Source: Theropithecus gelada (lineage: Eukaryota > Chordata > Mammalia > Primates > Cercopithecidae). From it: a stretch of DNA of 64,000 nt. Made by a program: the position numbers and the translations under genes. The stretch lies in assembly GCF_003255815.1 (NCBI RefSeq), contig NC_037670.1, positions 31,064,251-31,128,250 on the forward strand, written 5' to 3'. Below, in pieces: positions 62,283 through 64,000 of the stretch. Position 1 is the stretch's first letter. The number at the start of each line of letters is the position of its first letter. A model generated the notes under the pieces. It was given only the letters and a program-made list of their open reading frames with translations, had not been told where the DNA came from and made no database searches.

Positions 62283-63227
62283 GATACACAAAAAGAAGAA
62301 TTGGTCTCAGTTCTTCTCATGGATATTTAGAGCAATCATCTTGCAAACAAGTTAGACTGCATAAAATAAGCCGAAGGTGGTAGAGTTAACAGACATCATC
62401 TTCCAGCCCATGTGTTTGTTAACACGAAGCCACACTTTCTCTGGATTTCTTCTTCTGCGAGATAATACATTGGTGAAGCCATTTTGAAATGGAGTTTCTT
62501 CACTTGCTGGGGAGGGGGCCGAGGGAGAGGATTATCTTGAATATTTAACTAGCTTTAAACTGAAGAGGAAACCACTGAAAGTTCCAGGCAGTAGATTAGG
62601 ATACCCAACCTATTACTGTCAAGACCAGAACAGTGCCAGCAGCAGGACAATGTGCAGTGCAAGGGACTGACTTGGTGTATGACTTGAGTTAGAAGCTGCT
62701 TGTTTTGGCACAGATCTATCCTTTCTTTTTGCCAGAGAGGGCAGGAATTGCAACTGCACCTGTGGTCCTTATCACTAATGACTTCCTCTATGTTCTTCCT
62801 TCACTCACAAGACTTTTTCTGGGCACTGAGAGTCAAAGTCCATGAATTACTTTCTCCTTTTTGCACTTTGTACTCACAAGCCGTTGTTATCAGGCCAGGC
62901 AGATATTGTTATCCCTATTTATAAACTGGATATTTTAATTAAGGACTCAGGGAGGGAAGTGATCACAACCTAGAAATGGGAAGAACCCAGGCTCGAACCT
63001 TGGTTTTCTGAGTTCAAGGCCAGTACTCTTTCATCCCCACCATGGCATTCATTTTAGAATTTAAAAATGGCGTCTAATCATTGTTCTTACTTGATTATTC
63101 TAATTTTGCATATTAAGTACAGTATGAGTAAACTATCATTAAGACTCTCATGCATCTTGATTCAACAGAATGTATGCTAAGTACCCAGGCCTTCTAGGGT
63201 ATGCTTGCTTTTCTTATTTTCTCTTCT
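62283..63227. other. Intergenic, with a MIR remnant
   Basis: Antisense MIR-like at about 62,860-63,055 (GTTATCCCTATTTATAAACT, CCAGGCTCGAACCTTGGTTT). The rest is unassigned. No gene. Confidence 0.5.
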
Positions 63228-63437
63228 CTTGTTTTTTGAGAAAGGGTCTTGCTTTGTTGCCCAGGCTGGAGTGCAATGGCACAATTACAGCTCACTGCAG
63301 CCTCTCTCTCCCAGGCTCAAGAGATCCTCCCACCTCAGCCTCTGGAGTAGCTGGGACTACAGGCATGTGCCACTACACCTGGCTAACTTTTGTACTTTTT
63401 TGTAGAGATAGGGTTTCACAATGTTGTCCAGGCTGTT
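63228..63437 (-). mobile_element. Alu element, truncated at head
   Basis: Antisense AluJ-like, TTTTTTGAGAAAGGGTCTTG to TTGTCCAGGCTG, then unique sequence. Confidence 0.88.
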
Positions 63438-63579
63438 TTCTTATATTAATAAAAATAAAAATTCTTCTTCCTATGCTACTTGATCAGGACTCTCTTCCCC
63501 TTCCAGTTTTCTTACAACATGTGCTTTGAGTTAATCTTCTAATGCTGCATAGAACAAGGCTCAGAATCACATTTAGTTA

Positions 63580-63888
63580 ATTTTATTTATTCATTTATTT
63601 ATTTTCAAGAGTTTCGCTCTTGTTGCCCAGGCTGGAGTACAGTGGCGCAATCTTGGCTCACTGCAACCTCCGCCTCTCAAGTTCAAGCGATTCTCTTGCC
63701 TCAGCCTCCCGAATAGCTGGGACTAGAGGAACATGCCACCACGTCAAGCTAATTTTTGTATTTGTAGTAGAGATGGGGTTTCACCATGTTGGCCAGGCTG
63801 GTCTTGAACTTCTGATCACCTTAGGTGATCCACCCAGCTCAGCCTCCCAAACTGCTGGGATTACAGGCATGAGCCACTGTGCCCGGCC
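63580..63888 (-). mobile_element. Alu element with (TTTA)n-like tail
   Basis: Antisense AluS-like, tail TTTTATTTATTCATTTATTT, body to CACTGTGCCCGGCC. Confidence 0.92.
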
Positions 63889-63899
63889 ATATTTACTTA

Positions 63900-64000
63900 T
63901 TTATTTTTTGAGACAAGATCTCACTCTGTCCCCAAAGCGGGAGTACAGTGGCATGATCACCACTCACTGCAACCCCAGCCTCCCAGGCTCAAGCAATCCT
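63900..64000 (-). mobile_element. Alu element, cut by the window edge
   Basis: Antisense, TTATTTTTTGAGACAAGATC to CAGGCTCAAGCAATCCT. It follows the previous Alu by a few bases, a tandem pair. Confidence 0.9.

Noticed and set aside
1..64000. CRISPR arrays, tRNA or rRNA genes, bacterial-type operons or a new defence-like system
   Set aside because: The window is vertebrate nuclear DNA. I saw no regularly spaced repeat array and no tRNA-like A and B boxes outside Alu/SINE sequences. No unexplained gene cluster exists.

Overview
The window is nuclear DNA from a primate, most likely an Old World monkey (macaque or baboon type). Alu elements are dense, and several young AluY copies carry variants I associate with cercopithecoid lineages, such as a 'GGCTCAAGCC' start and a 'GATCCGGCCACTG' right arm. 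The SOD1 N-terminus (MAMKAVCVLKGDSPVQG) also matches macaque SOD1 as I remember it, not human. The locus corresponds to human 21q22.11, shown here as the reverse complement of the human chromosome.

Layout. Positions 1 to about 37,720 hold the + strand gene SCAF4 from intron 1 to its 3' end: 19 coding exons, everything except the first. The order is the CTD-interacting domain (exons 2-5), Gln/Pro/Ala-rich linkers (6-11), an RS domain (12), an RRM (13-15), proline-rich segments (16-19) and a long last exon with a poly-Gln tract and an Arg/Asp/Glu-rich tail (20). A broken HMGN1 retrocopy lies antisense in intron 1 and runs off the left edge. Intron 19 is very long (13.3 kb) and carries a candidate intronic polyadenylation site.

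After about 2.07 kb of intergenic DNA comes SOD1 on the - strand (about 39,785 to 48,970), with all five exons intact and a predicted product of 154 codons. It has a TATA box, GC boxes and a CpG island, and it keeps the non-canonical GC donor of intron 1. SCAF4 and SOD1 are convergent (tail to tail).

From about 49.2 kb to the right edge is intergenic DNA upstream of SOD1. I see no protein gene there. It is a layered deposit: an old antisense L1 broken by an LTR and Alus, MaLR LTRs in opposite orientation with two Alus inside one, MER5-type DNA transposon remnants, purine-rich microsatellites and runs of Alus.

The two genes are functionally unrelated. SCAF4 binds the phosphorylated RNA polymerase II tail and prevents premature transcript termination; SOD1 is the cytosolic Cu/Zn superoxide dismutase. 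I found no new protein-coding system. The observations most worth checking are the intronic polyadenylation site in SCAF4, the long poly-Gln tract, SOD1 residues at human disease positions, and inverted Alu pairs able to form long hairpins. Repeat family names are from recognition by eye, without RepeatMasker.
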